NCBI GenBank assembly: GCA_036946625.1
Contig: JAQIIU010000003.1
Coordinates: 2,245,001 to 2,309,000, forward strand
Source of the DNA: Methylorubrum populi
GTDB taxonomy: Bacteria; Pseudomonadota; Alphaproteobacteria; Rhizobiales; Beijerinckiaceae
Direction: 5' to 3'
Length of the DNA: 64,000 nucleotides
In this document: positions 15,195 to 23,270 of the stretch, piece by piece
Layout: every line of letters starts with the position of its first letter
Position numbering within the stretch: the first letter of the stretch is position 1
The notes under the pieces: generated by a model
The model's database searches: none
Seen by the model: only the letters and a program-made list of their open reading frames with translations
Told to the model about the DNA's origin: nothing
Made by a program: the position numbers and the translations under genes

Positions 15195-17021
15195 ATGTGC
15201 GGAATCGTAGGCATCGTCGGGCGTGAGCCGGTCGCGGGGGCGATGATCGAGGCGCTGCGGCGGCTCGAATATCGCGGCTACGATTCCGCCGGCGTCGCCA
15301 CCCTGGAGCACGGCCGGCTCGACCGCCGCCGGGCGGAAGGCAAGCTCTCGAACCTCCAGCTCAAGCTGGTCCAGTCGCCGCTCTCGGGTGCCGTCGGCAT
15401 CGGCCACACCCGCTGGGCCACGCACGGGCGCCCGACCGAGACCAACGCCCATCCGCACGCCACCGAGCGGCTGGCGGTGGTCCACAACGGCATCATCGAG
15501 AATTTTCGCGAGCTGAAGGCGGAACTCGAGGCGACGGGCGCGCGCTTCGAGAGCGAGACCGACACCGAGGTGGTGGCCCAGCTCGTCAGCCACCTGATGG
15601 GGCAGGGGCTCGGCCCCGTGGCGGCGGTGGAAGCCGCGCTTCCGCGCCTGCGCGGCGCCTTCGCCCTGGCCTTCCTGTTCTCGGGCGAGGACGGCTTCCT
15701 GATCGGCGCCCGCCACGGCGCGCCGCTGGCCATCGGCTTCGGACAGGGCGAGACCTATCTCGGCTCGGACGCGCTGGCGCTCGCCCCCTTCACCGACGCG
15801 ATCACCTATCTCGAAGAGGGCGACTGGGCGATCCTGACCCGCGACGGCGCCGAGATCCGGGACATCGCCGGTGCCGTGGTACGCCGGCCGCGCCAAAAGA
15901 TCGCGACGCAGGCCTACCTCGTGGACAAGGGCAACCACCGCCACTTCATGGCGAAGGAGATCCACGAGCAGCCGGAGGTCGTCGGCCGCACGCTGGCGCA
16001 CTACGTCGACATGGCGCGCGGCCAGGTCGTCCTGTCCGAGGCGCTGCCCTTCGACTTCGCCCGGCTCTCGCGGCTGTCGATCACCGCCTGCGGCACCGCC
16101 TACTATGCCGGTCTGGTGGCCAAGTACTGGTTCGAGACGCTGGCGCGGCTGCCGGTGGAGATCGACGTCGCCTCCGAGACCCGCTACCGCGAGCCGCCGC
16201 TGGAGCGGGACGGGCTGACCCTCGTCATCTCGCAATCGGGCGAGACCGCCGACACCCTGGCCTCGCTGCGCTACGCCAAGGCACAGGGACAGCACACGCT
16301 GGCGGTGGTCAACGTGCCGACCTCGACCATCGCCCGGGAATCCTCCGTGGTGATGCCGACCTTCGCCGGCCCCGAGATCGGCGTGGCGTCCACGAAAGCC
16401 TTCTCCTGCCAGCTCACGGTGCTGCTCTGCCTCGCGCTCGCCGCCGGCCGGGCCCGCGGCACGATCGATGCGGCGCGCGAGCGCGCCATCGTCGACGCGC
16501 TCATCACCGCCCCCGGCCTGATGGCGGAGGCGATGAAGATGGAAGCGGAGGTCGAGGGGCTCGCCCGCGAGATCGCCAAGGCCCGCGACGTGCTCTATCT
16601 GGGGCGCGGCACGAGCTACCCGATGGCGCTCGAAGGCGCGCTGAAGCTCAAGGAAATCAGCTACATCCACGCCGAGGGCTACGCGGCGGGCGAACTCAAG
16701 CACGGGCCGATCGCCCTGATCGACGAGAGCGTGCCGGTGATCGTCATCGCGCCTCACGACGCGATCTTCGAGAAGACCGTCTCGAACATGCAGGAGGTCG
16801 CGGCCCGCGGCGGGAAGATCATCCTCGTCGGCGACGCGAAGGGCGCGGCGGCGGCCGGGCTCGACACGCTGGCGACGCTGACCATGCCGGACGTGGATCC
16901 GGTCGTCGCGCCGATCGTCTACGCGGTGCCGATCCAGCTCGTCGCCTACCACACCGCCGTCTTCATGGGCAAAGACGTCGATCAGCCGCGCAACCTGGCG
17001 AAGTCGGTCACGGTGGAGTGA
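15195..17021 (+). CDS. glmS: GlmS, glutamine-fructose-6-phosphate aminotransferase
   Basis: A protein of 608 residues, the family's normal length. The N-terminal glutamine amidotransferase domain begins MCGIVGIVG with the catalytic Cys2. Two SIS sugar-isomerase domains follow (SITACGTAYYAG, ISQSGETADTLASL, RGTSYPMALEGALKLKEISY), and the C-terminus ends PRNLAKSVTVE. It makes glucosamine-6-phosphate, the first step to UDP-GlcNAc. The start is fixed by Cys2. The 5' spacer shows no glmS-type ribozyme. Confidence 0.97.
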   Translation: MCGIVGIVGREPVAGAMIEALRRLEYRGYDSAGVATLEHGRLDRRRAEGKLSNLQLKLVQSPLSGAVGIGHTRWATHGRPTETNAHPHATERLAVVHNGIIENFRELKAELEATGARFESETDTEVVAQLVSHLMGQGLGPVAAVEAALPRLRGAFALAFLFSGEDGFLIGARHGAPLAIGFGQGETYLGSDALALAPFTDAITYLEEGDWAILTRDGAEIRDIAGAVVRRPRQKIATQAYLVDKGNHRHFMAKEIHEQPEVVGRTLAHYVDMARGQVVLSEALPFDFARLSRLSITACGTAYYAGLVAKYWFETLARLPVEIDVASETRYREPPLERDGLTLVISQSGETADTLASLRYAKAQGQHTLAVVNVPTSTIARESSVVMPTFAGPEIGVASTKAFSCQLTVLLCLALAAGRARGTIDAARERAIVDALITAPGLMAEAMKMEAEVEGLAREIAKARDVLYLGRGTSYPMALEGALKLKEISYIHAEGYAAGELKHGPIALIDESVPVIVIAPHDAIFEKTVSNMQEVAARGGKIILVGDAKGAAAAGLDTLATLTMPDVDPVVAPIVYAVPIQLVAYHTAVFMGKDVDQPRNLAKSVTVE

Positions 17022-17097
17022 AAGGTGGGCCGGAGCGCCGGCCTCGCTCTCGGACGGCCGTTCTTCGCCAGGACTGAATGCGAAGGCTGCGGCTCGG

Positions 17098-17132
17098 CCC
17101 ATCGACCCGGCTCCGGAAGCCGGATCGATGGG
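17098..17132. terminator. Hairpin between convergent glmS and the GlcG/HbpS-like gene
   Basis: cccatcga...tcgatggg with inner ccggct/agccgg and a short loop forms a 14-bp interrupted stem between the two converging genes. T-runs are weak, so termination is inferred from position and stem strength. Confidence 0.55.
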
Positions 17133-17145
17133 CTCGAAGAAGGAA

Positions 17146-17580
17146 TCAGGTGCGCCAGGGGTGGTCGGGCAGCTCGGTGTCGCCGATCGCGCTGGCGCCG
17201 GCGAGCGCCACCGCGTCGTCGTTCTCCACCGAGGAGCCGCTGACACCGATGGCCCCCGACATCTCGCCGTCCGCATCGACGATCGGGATGCCGCCGGGGA
17301 AGGTGATCAGCCCCTGGTTCGAGTGCTCGATGCCGTAGAGCGAGCCGCCCGGCTGCGAGAGGGCGCCGATCTGGCCGGTCTTCATGCCGAAGAACACGGA
17401 GGTCCTGGCCTTCTTCTGGGCGATGTCGATGGAGCCGACCCAGGCGCCGTCCATGCGATGGAAGGCCTTGAGGTTGCCGCCGGAATCGACGACCGCGATG
17501 CACATCTGCGTGCCGAGTTCGACCGCCTTGGCGCGGGCGGCCTGGATGGCCTTGTCCGCCTGCTCGATGGTGACGTGCAT
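17146..17580 (-). CDS. GlcG/HbpS family (DUF336) haem-binding-like protein
   Basis: A protein of 144 residues covering a complete GlcG/HbpS domain: MHVTIEQADKAIQAARAKA at the N-terminus, MCIAVVDSGGNLKAFHRMDGAW, KKARTSVFF, and GGIPIVDADGEMSGAIGVSGS near the end. Members bind haem or degradation products and include the GlcG protein of glycolate operons, but most have no assigned role. No signal peptide is present. It converges on glmS with a hairpin between them. The ATG at 17580 gives the usual family length. Confidence 0.85.
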   Translation of the reverse strand: MHVTIEQADKAIQAARAKAVELGTQMCIAVVDSGGNLKAFHRMDGAWVGSIDIAQKKARTSVFFGMKTGQIGALSQPGGSLYGIEHSNQGLITFPGGIPIVDADGEMSGAIGVSGSSVENDDAVALAGASAIGDTELPDHPWRT

Positions 17581-17794
17581 CGCGTCCTCTCCCTTGAACT
17601 GAGCCGCTACGGGCAGAGTCGAGGTAAGTTTTCGTAGGCCCCGATCAAGTTGCCTCGCGCACCACTCATCCTTGCGGGCCCCGCCCGGCGCTCCGCCGCT
17701 CTTGAGCCCTCCGGTCGCAGCGGCTAGGTCTCTGCGCCGGAGAGCGGGATGAAAATCCGCCGTCCCGCTCTTCTTCGCCTCCCGAGGTGCATGC

Positions 17795-18598
17795 GTGGCG
17801 CCGACCCTCTCGCCGATCCCGGACGCTCCGGAACCCGCCCCGTCCAAGACGCGCGTCAGCGCCCGCGGCCGGCTGCGGACCTACTTCCTCACCGGCATCA
17901 TCGTCGCGGGTCCGCTCGCGATCACCATCTACATCACGTGGTGGTTCATCGCCCTGATCGACGGCTGGGTGAAGCCTCTGGTGCCGGTGAGCTACCTGCC
18001 GGACCATTACCTGCCCTTCTCGATTCCGGGCCTGGGCCTCGTCATCGCCTTCGTCGCGGTGACGCTGCTGGGCTTCCTCACCGCCAACCTGGTCGGGCGC
18101 TCGGTGGTGGAGTTCGGCGAGGTGCTGCTCGCCCGCACGCCCGTCATCTCCGGGCTCTATCGCGGCCTGCGCCAGATCTTCGAGACGCTGTTCTCGGCCA
18201 ACGGCACCTCGTTCCGCACCGTCGGCCTCGTGGAATTCCCGGTGAAGGGGACGTGGTCGGTGGTGTTCCTCTCGGCCCCCGCGGCGAACGAGGTGCAGGG
18301 CGTCCTCCAGGCGAAGGAAGGCGGCGCGAAGGACTATGTCGGCGTGTTCCTGCCCTGCGCGCCGAACCCGACCACGGGCTTCTTCTTCTACCTGCCGCGC
18401 GCGGAGATCGTGGAGGTCGCCATCAGCGTCGACGACGCGGCCAAGCTCGTGATGTCGGCGGGCGTGATCCAGCCGGAGGATCCGCGGGCGGGCCTCCACG
18501 CCATGGCCGCCTCCTTGCGCAACGCGCAGATGCAGGAGGGCGAAGCGGCCCCGGAAACGGAAAAGGCGCGCCGGGAACCGGCGCGCCCTGATCTCTGA
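17795..18598 (+). CDS. DUF502 family membrane protein
   Basis: A protein of 267 residues. Two long membrane segments (TYFLTGIIVAGPLAITIYITWWFIALI and GLGLVIAFVAVTLLGFLTANLV) precede a soluble C-terminal domain with VEFPVKGTWSVVFLSA and VFLPCAPNPTTGFFFYLPR, the typical DUF502 layout. Function is unknown; the family is widespread in Alphaproteobacteria and plants. The start is GTG at 17795, because the nearby ATG at 17791 is out of frame. The last 30 bp overlap a perfect hairpin that looks like a terminator for the opposite strand. Confidence 0.88.
   Translation: MAPTLSPIPDAPEPAPSKTRVSARGRLRTYFLTGIIVAGPLAITIYITWWFIALIDGWVKPLVPVSYLPDHYLPFSIPGLGLVIAFVAVTLLGFLTANLVGRSVVEFGEVLLARTPVISGLYRGLRQIFETLFSANGTSFRTVGLVEFPVKGTWSVVFLSAPAANEVQGVLQAKEGGAKDYVGVFLPCAPNPTTGFFFYLPRAEIVEVAISVDDAAKLVMSAGVIQPEDPRAGLHAMAASLRNAQMQEGEAAPETEKARREPARPDL
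18561..18587 (-). terminator. Minus-strand intrinsic terminator embedded in the 3' end of the DUF502 gene
   Basis: ggcgcgccgg-gaa-ccggcgcgcc is a perfect 10-bp stem (18565-18587) directly flanked by AAAA on its left, which reads TTTT after the stem on the minus strand. It would end transcripts from the converging small gene at 18844-19170. Confidence 0.7.
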
Positions 18599-18674
18599 GA
18601 GCCTGTTTGACCAGGCCAACGTGTCTTCGTCAGGCAACGGCAAGGCGAGAGAAAAGCCCTACTCCCATCCTGAA

Positions 18675-18786
18675 CCCTCAATCCTGAGGTGCCGGAGCGC
18701 AGCGGAGGCCTCGAAGGGTGCTCGAGGAATCGCCCGGGATCTGGAACACCCTTCGAGGCCGCTCACGCGGCACCTCAGGATAAGGG
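18675..18786. repeat. Palindromic repeat family 2, copy 1
   Basis: Outer arms ccctcaatcctgaggtgccg and cggcacctcaggataaggg enclose inner arms aggcctcgaagggtg and cacccttcgaggccg. The same layout is found at 23092-23205. It lies in the spacer between convergent genes. Confidence 0.88.
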
Positions 18787-18843
18787 GCGAGATGGGATCA
18801 CCGCTGTCAAACAGACTCGGACGATCCCGAGGTTTTACGAGCC

Positions 18844-19170
18844 TCAGCGATGCAGCGAGGCCTTCTCGACGGCGATGGTCGGCGGCGTCGCGTCGGCGAC
18901 CTGATGCCCGGTCGAGGGACGGGACACCGGCGACGTCCAGTCGACCGCGATCTGTGCGCTCAGCAGCAGGGCGAGGGCGGCGCAGAGCGCGTTGGCCGCG
19001 ATCCAGAACCGGCGCGAGGATTGCCGCACGGCGCTCACCAGGGCCTCCGTCGTGGCCTCGTCGCGCAGGGCGCTGTCCGAGATCGGCATAAGCCAGGGTT
19101 CGGCGCAGAGCGCGTCGGCTCCCCAATTCTCGGAGGAACCCGGCAGGCGTTGGAACGGTGCGATCGACAT
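18844..19170 (-). CDS. Hypothetical protein with one membrane segment
   Basis: A protein of 108 residues that I do not recognise. The first half is soluble (SIAPFQRLPGSSENWGADAL, ALRDEATTEALVSAVRQSSRR) and a single membrane segment follows at about residues 66-85 (FWIAANALCAALALLLSAQIAV). It ends with a short Pro/Thr-rich tail. The ATG at 19170 has a perfect AGGAGG ribosome site 6 nt upstream, which supports a real gene and this start over the ATG at 19197. The TM orientation suggests a short external tail. It converges with the DUF502 gene. Confidence 0.65.
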   Translation of the reverse strand: MSIAPFQRLPGSSENWGADALCAEPWLMPISDSALRDEATTEALVSAVRQSSRRFWIAANALCAALALLLSAQIAVDWTSPVSRPSTGHQVADATPPTIAVEKASLHR

Positions 19171-19443
19171 CGCGATCCTCCTTTTTTCCAGTTGCACCCC
19201 GGTCTACGAGGCCGTTTGTTCATCTCCAGTTAAGGGGCAATTTGGGCAGATACAAGGTAATTTCACATTTTCCGCCTGCACCAAGCTTCAGCGGAAGCGC
19301 GAGCATAAGCCCATAAGCCATTGATCCAAATGCGAAATCGTCGCGACGCCGCGCAGCGTTGCCGCAGTCGCTCGCCTTTTTGCACCACCCTCGGGTTCCT
19401 GAACGCGCCGTTCGGATTGCCGTGACTCCGAACGGATTCGGGT

Positions 19444-21633
19444 TCAGCCCGCTCCGATCAGCCGGATCGCCGCCTCGCGCTCGAACAGGTAGAGCAGCAC
19501 CCGCAAGCTCCGGCCGCGCTCGCTCCGGAGCCCGGGATCGCGCTCCACGATCAGCCGGGCGTCGTCGCGGGCAGCCTCCAGCAGGTCGCCGTCGCTCTCC
19601 AGCCGGGCGAGGCGGAAGGCGGCCATGCCGGACTGGCGGGTGCCGAGCACCTCGCCCTCGCCGCGCAGGCGCAGGTCCTCCTCGGCGATGCGAAAGCCGT
19701 CCTCGCTGCCGCGCATCATCTCCAGGCGCGCCTTGGCGACCTGGCCGAGCGGTCCGCGATAGAGCAGCAGGCAGGACGAGGCCTTCGAGCCGCGCCCGAC
19801 CCGGCCGCGGAGCTGGTGGAGCTGGGCCAGCCCGAAGCGCTCGGCATGCTCGATGACCATGATGGTGGCCTCCGGCACGTCGACGCCGACCTCCACCACC
19901 GTCGTGGAGACGAGCACGCGGATGCGGCCGGCGGCGAACGCCTCCATCGCCGCATCCTTCTCCGGCCCCGGCATCCTGCCGTGGATCAGACCGACCCCGT
20001 CCCCGAGATGCTTCTTGAGATCCGCGAAGCGTTCGGCCGCCGCGGCGAGATCGACGTATTCCGATTCGGCCACCAGCGGGCAGATCCAGTAGACCCGGTC
20101 GCCCGATGCAAGCGCCCGGTGCAGGCCCTCCACCACCTCGTCGATGCGCTCCACGGGGACGGTGATGGTCCTGATCGGCTGGCGCCCCGCCGGCTTCTCG
20201 TCGAGCACCGAGACGTCCATGTCGCCGAAGAAGGTCAGCGCGAGCGTGCGCGGGATCGGTGTCGCGGTCATCACCAGGATGTCGACGGCCTCGCCCTTGG
20301 CGCCCAGCGCGAGGCGCTGGTGCACGCCGAAGCGGTGCTGCTCGTCCACCACCGCGAGGCCGAGATCGCGGAACGCCACCGCCTCCTGGAACAGGGCGTG
20401 GGTGCCCACCACGATGTCGATCGCGCCCGCCGCCAGATCCGCCAGCGTCGCCCGGCGCTCGGCCGCGCGGTCGCGGCCGGTCAGCAGCCGCAGGCGCAGG
20501 GCGCCGGCCAGCGGCACCAGCCGCTCGTAGTGCTGCCTTGCGAGAATCTCGGTCGGCGCCATCAGCGCCGCCTGCCGCCCGGCCTCCACCGCCGAGGCCA
20601 TGGCGAGCAGCGCCACCGCCGTCTTGCCGGAGCCGACATCGCCCTGGAGCAGGCGCAGCATCCGCCGCTCGGAGGCCATGTCGGCACGGATCTCCTCCAC
20701 CGCCCGCGTCTGGGCGCCGGTCAAAGCGAAGGGCAGGGCGGCCTCGACCCGCGCCTTCAGGTGCCCGTCGCCGGCATTGACCCGGCCGGCTTTCCGCCGC
20801 TGGCGGGCGCGCACGAGGGCGAGGGCGAGCTGCGAGGCGAGCAGCTCGTCGTAGGCGAGCCGGCGCCGGGCCGGGCTCGCGGGCGGGGCCTGCCCCTCGA
20901 CCGGGGGAGGGGGCGCCTCCTCGGGGCGGTGCTCGGTGCGCAGGGCCTCGGCGAAGGGCGGGAAGCGATTGCGGGCGAGATAGGACGCGTCCTGCCACTC
21001 GGGCAGCACGGGAAGCCGGTCGAGCGCCCCGTGGACGATCCTGCCGATCACCCGCGAGGTCAGCCCCTCGGTCGCGCCGTAGATCGGCTCGACGGCGGGC
21101 AGGCCCGCGAGCCCCTGTTCGTCGAGGATGCGCGCGGGATGCACCATCTGCCGGGTGCCGTCCCACAGGTCGATCCGGCCCGAGACGTAGCGGTGTGCGC
21201 CCAGCGGCAGCATCTTCTCGATGCGCCCCCGCGGCATGCCGAAGAAGACGAGGCTGATGTCGCCGGTCCCGTCCTCCACCAGCACCCGGAAGGCGCGCTT
21301 GCCGGGGGCCGGCGGCCGGTGCGCCACCACGGTGACGCCGAGGGTGACGGGCTCCCCCGTCGGCGCGTCGCGGATCGAGCCGCAGAGCGGCCGGGCGACG
21401 CCGCTCTGCGGCAGATGGAACAGCAGGTCGGCGACGCGGGCCGGCCGCTCCTCGGAGCCGAGCAGCTTTTCGATCAGCGGCGCGATCTTCGGCCCGACGC
21501 CGGGCAGGCCGCGGGCGGGGGCGAAGAGCGGGTCGAGGATGCTGGGGCGAAGGCCGGGGGCGTCGTTCCCGCCGGAGCGGGGAGGGGCCGCCTCCGCAGG
21601 GTGCCCGAGGGTCTGGCTGGTGTCCGAGGTCAT
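19444..21633 (-). CDS. recG: RecG, ATP-dependent DNA helicase
   Basis: A protein of 729 residues. It has an N-terminal wedge/OB domain (VEDGTGDISLVFFG), Walker A LLQGDVGSGKTAVALL, the DEQH box (VVDEQHRFGVHQR), motif III TATPIPRTL, and the helicase C-terminal domain with QLRGRVGRGSKASSC. RecG remodels stalled replication forks and Holliday junctions. The start was set at ATG 21633; the open frame continues upstream as antisense of the divergent epimerase gene. The two genes are 91 bp apart and divergent. mfd, another fork/transcription-coupled repair translocase, lies 1.6 kb away. Confidence 0.96.
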   Translation of the reverse strand: MTSDTSQTLGHPAEAAPPRSGGNDAPGLRPSILDPLFAPARGLPGVGPKIAPLIEKLLGSEERPARVADLLFHLPQSGVARPLCGSIRDAPTGEPVTLGVTVVAHRPPAPGKRAFRVLVEDGTGDISLVFFGMPRGRIEKMLPLGAHRYVSGRIDLWDGTRQMVHPARILDEQGLAGLPAVEPIYGATEGLTSRVIGRIVHGALDRLPVLPEWQDASYLARNRFPPFAEALRTEHRPEEAPPPPVEGQAPPASPARRRLAYDELLASQLALALVRARQRRKAGRVNAGDGHLKARVEAALPFALTGAQTRAVEEIRADMASERRMLRLLQGDVGSGKTAVALLAMASAVEAGRQAALMAPTEILARQHYERLVPLAGALRLRLLTGRDRAAERRATLADLAAGAIDIVVGTHALFQEAVAFRDLGLAVVDEQHRFGVHQRLALGAKGEAVDILVMTATPIPRTLALTFFGDMDVSVLDEKPAGRQPIRTITVPVERIDEVVEGLHRALASGDRVYWICPLVAESEYVDLAAAAERFADLKKHLGDGVGLIHGRMPGPEKDAAMEAFAAGRIRVLVSTTVVEVGVDVPEATIMVIEHAERFGLAQLHQLRGRVGRGSKASSCLLLYRGPLGQVAKARLEMMRGSEDGFRIAEEDLRLRGEGEVLGTRQSGMAAFRLARLESDGDLLEAARDDARLIVERDPGLRSERGRSLRVLLYLFEREAAIRLIGAG

Positions 21634-21724
21634 GTGACCGGGTTCGATGGCCTTTCGAGCGTGGCGCTGCGCGGACACCGTATACCCCGCTTCCCCCGTC
21701 GCCCACATCTGCGCATATGGCATC

Positions 21725-22696
21725 ATGCGCGTGCTTCTCACCGGTTCCTCCGGCTGGCTCGGCCGGTTCCTCGCCCCGCAACTGCGCGCGGCGGGCCACG
21801 CCGTCACCGGGCTCGACGTGGCACCTGGGCCTGAGACGCAGGTGCTCGGCTCGGTGGCCGAGACCGGGCTGGTCGCGCGAGTCTTCGGCGCGCACGGCAT
21901 CGAGGCGGTGATCCATGCCGGCGCCCTGCACAAGCCGGACATCGCCCGGTATCCGGCGCAGGGCTTCATCGACGTGAACGTGACCGGCACGCTCAACCTG
22001 CTGGAGGCGGCGGTCCGAGCGGGACACGACCGCTTCGTCTTCACCTCCACCACCTCGCTGATGATCTCGCAGGCGATCCGCGACGAGACCGCCGACCACG
22101 CGGTCTGGCTCGACGAGGAATCGGGGCCGCTCGCGCCGCGCAACATCTACGGCGTGACCAAGCGCGCCGCCGAGGATCTCTGCCGGCTCTTCCGTCTGGA
22201 GCGCGGGCTCGCCTGCCTCGTGCTGCGCATCGCCCGCTTCTTCCCCGAGGAGGACGACACCCATCGCGACCTCTCCGGCGAGAACCGCAAGGCCAACGAG
22301 TTCCTGCACCGCCGCCTCACCGTGGAGGATGCCGCCCGCGCCCACGTCGTCGCGCTGGAGCGGACGCCGGCGATCGGCTTCGACACCTTCGTGCTCTCGG
22401 CCCCGACGCCTTTCGCGCGTGCGGACGCGCGGGCTTTGAAGGAGGATGCGGCGGGCGTGATCGCCCGGCTGTTTCCCGACGCGCCCGGCCTCTACGCCCG
22501 GCACGGCTGGCAGCTTCCGGCGCGCATCGGCCGGGTCTACGACGCCTCGCGCGCCGAGCGGGTCCTGGGCTTCCGCTGCGAGACGGACTTTTCGCGCGTG
22601 CTCGACGCCCTGCGCACCGGCGCCCCGCTGCCCTTCGCGCACGATGCGGACTACGTTTCGCCGCAGGTGCGGGCTGAGGCTTCCCCCATGCCGTGA
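21725..22696 (+). CDS. NAD-dependent epimerase/dehydratase family protein
   Basis: A protein of 323 residues of the extended SDR family. It has the nucleotide-binding motif GSSGWLGR near the N-terminus, NVTGTLNLLEAAVRAG, and the catalytic YxxxK as NIYGVTKRAAEDL, preceded by a serine/threonine-rich TSTTSLMISQ. The substrate is probably a nucleotide sugar or related small molecule, but I cannot say which. I chose ATG 21725 right before the Rossmann motif; an upstream in-frame ATG at 21647 would add 26 residues without the usual beta-strand. It ends 63 bp before sdhE. Confidence 0.82.
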   Translation: MRVLLTGSSGWLGRFLAPQLRAAGHAVTGLDVAPGPETQVLGSVAETGLVARVFGAHGIEAVIHAGALHKPDIARYPAQGFIDVNVTGTLNLLEAAVRAGHDRFVFTSTTSLMISQAIRDETADHAVWLDEESGPLAPRNIYGVTKRAAEDLCRLFRLERGLACLVLRIARFFPEEDDTHRDLSGENRKANEFLHRRLTVEDAARAHVVALERTPAIGFDTFVLSAPTPFARADARALKEDAAGVIARLFPDAPGLYARHGWQLPARIGRVYDASRAERVLGFRCETDFSRVLDALRTGAPLPFAHDADYVSPQVRAEASPMP

Positions 22697-22759
22697 AGCC
22701 GTTTGCCCGCAGCCCCAGGCCCCTCTACATGCGGGTTCAGGATCATCAGGGGAAAGCCC

Positions 22760-23056
22760 ATGTCCGGCACCACCCGAACCAGCGCCGACCTCGACCCGCG
22801 CCGCCGCCGCACGCTGTTTCGCGCGTGGCACCGCGGCATCCGCGAGATGGACCTGATCATGGGCCGCTTCGCCGATGCCGAGATCGGCGGCCTTTCGGAC
22901 GAGGAACTGACCGAGTTCGAGGCGCTGATCGAGGTGCCCGACCGCGACCTGTTCCGCTGGCTCACCGGCGAGGCCGAGACCCCGGAGAACTACGACACGG
23001 CGGTCTATCGCCGGCTCAAGGCGTTCCATCGGCACGACGCGCCGATCCATAGCTGA
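22760..23056 (+). CDS. sdhE: SdhE, FAD assembly factor for succinate dehydrogenase
   Basis: A protein of 98 residues of the Sdh5/SdhE (YgfY, DUF339) family, which helps attach FAD covalently to SdhA. The conserved RGxxEMD motif is present as RGIREMDLIMGRFAD, followed by LTEFEALIEVPDRDLFRWLTG. The length and the C-terminal tail fit alphaproteobacterial members. The ATG at 22760 is preceded by AGGGGAAAG. It lies between the epimerase and mfd; the recG-sdhE-mfd order is common in related bacteria. Confidence 0.92.
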   Translation: MSGTTRTSADLDPRRRRTLFRAWHRGIREMDLIMGRFADAEIGGLSDEELTEFEALIEVPDRDLFRWLTGEAETPENYDTAVYRRLKAFHRHDAPIHS

Positions 23057-23091
23057 AAACGAGGACCGACGCCCTCTATCTCCCACTCGCA

Positions 23092-23205
23092 CCCTCATCC
23101 TGAGGTGCCCGCGTCAGCGGGCCTCGAAGGAGGGCTCCAGAGACCGCGCGATCCCTGGAGCCCTCCTTCGAGGCTTCGCTTCGCTCCGCACCTCAGGATG
23201 AAGGG
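23092..23205. repeat. Palindromic repeat family 2, copy 2
   Basis: ccctcatcctgaggtgcc pairs with gcacctcaggatgaaggg, and inner arms ctcgaaggagggctccag and ctggagccctccttcgag pair perfectly. It lies between sdhE and mfd. Compare 18675-18786. Confidence 0.9.
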
Positions 23206-23270
23206 AATGGTTTGGATCGAGGGTGATCCACGCCCCGTCCCGACCCGTTTCCCCTGATACGTCACGCCCG

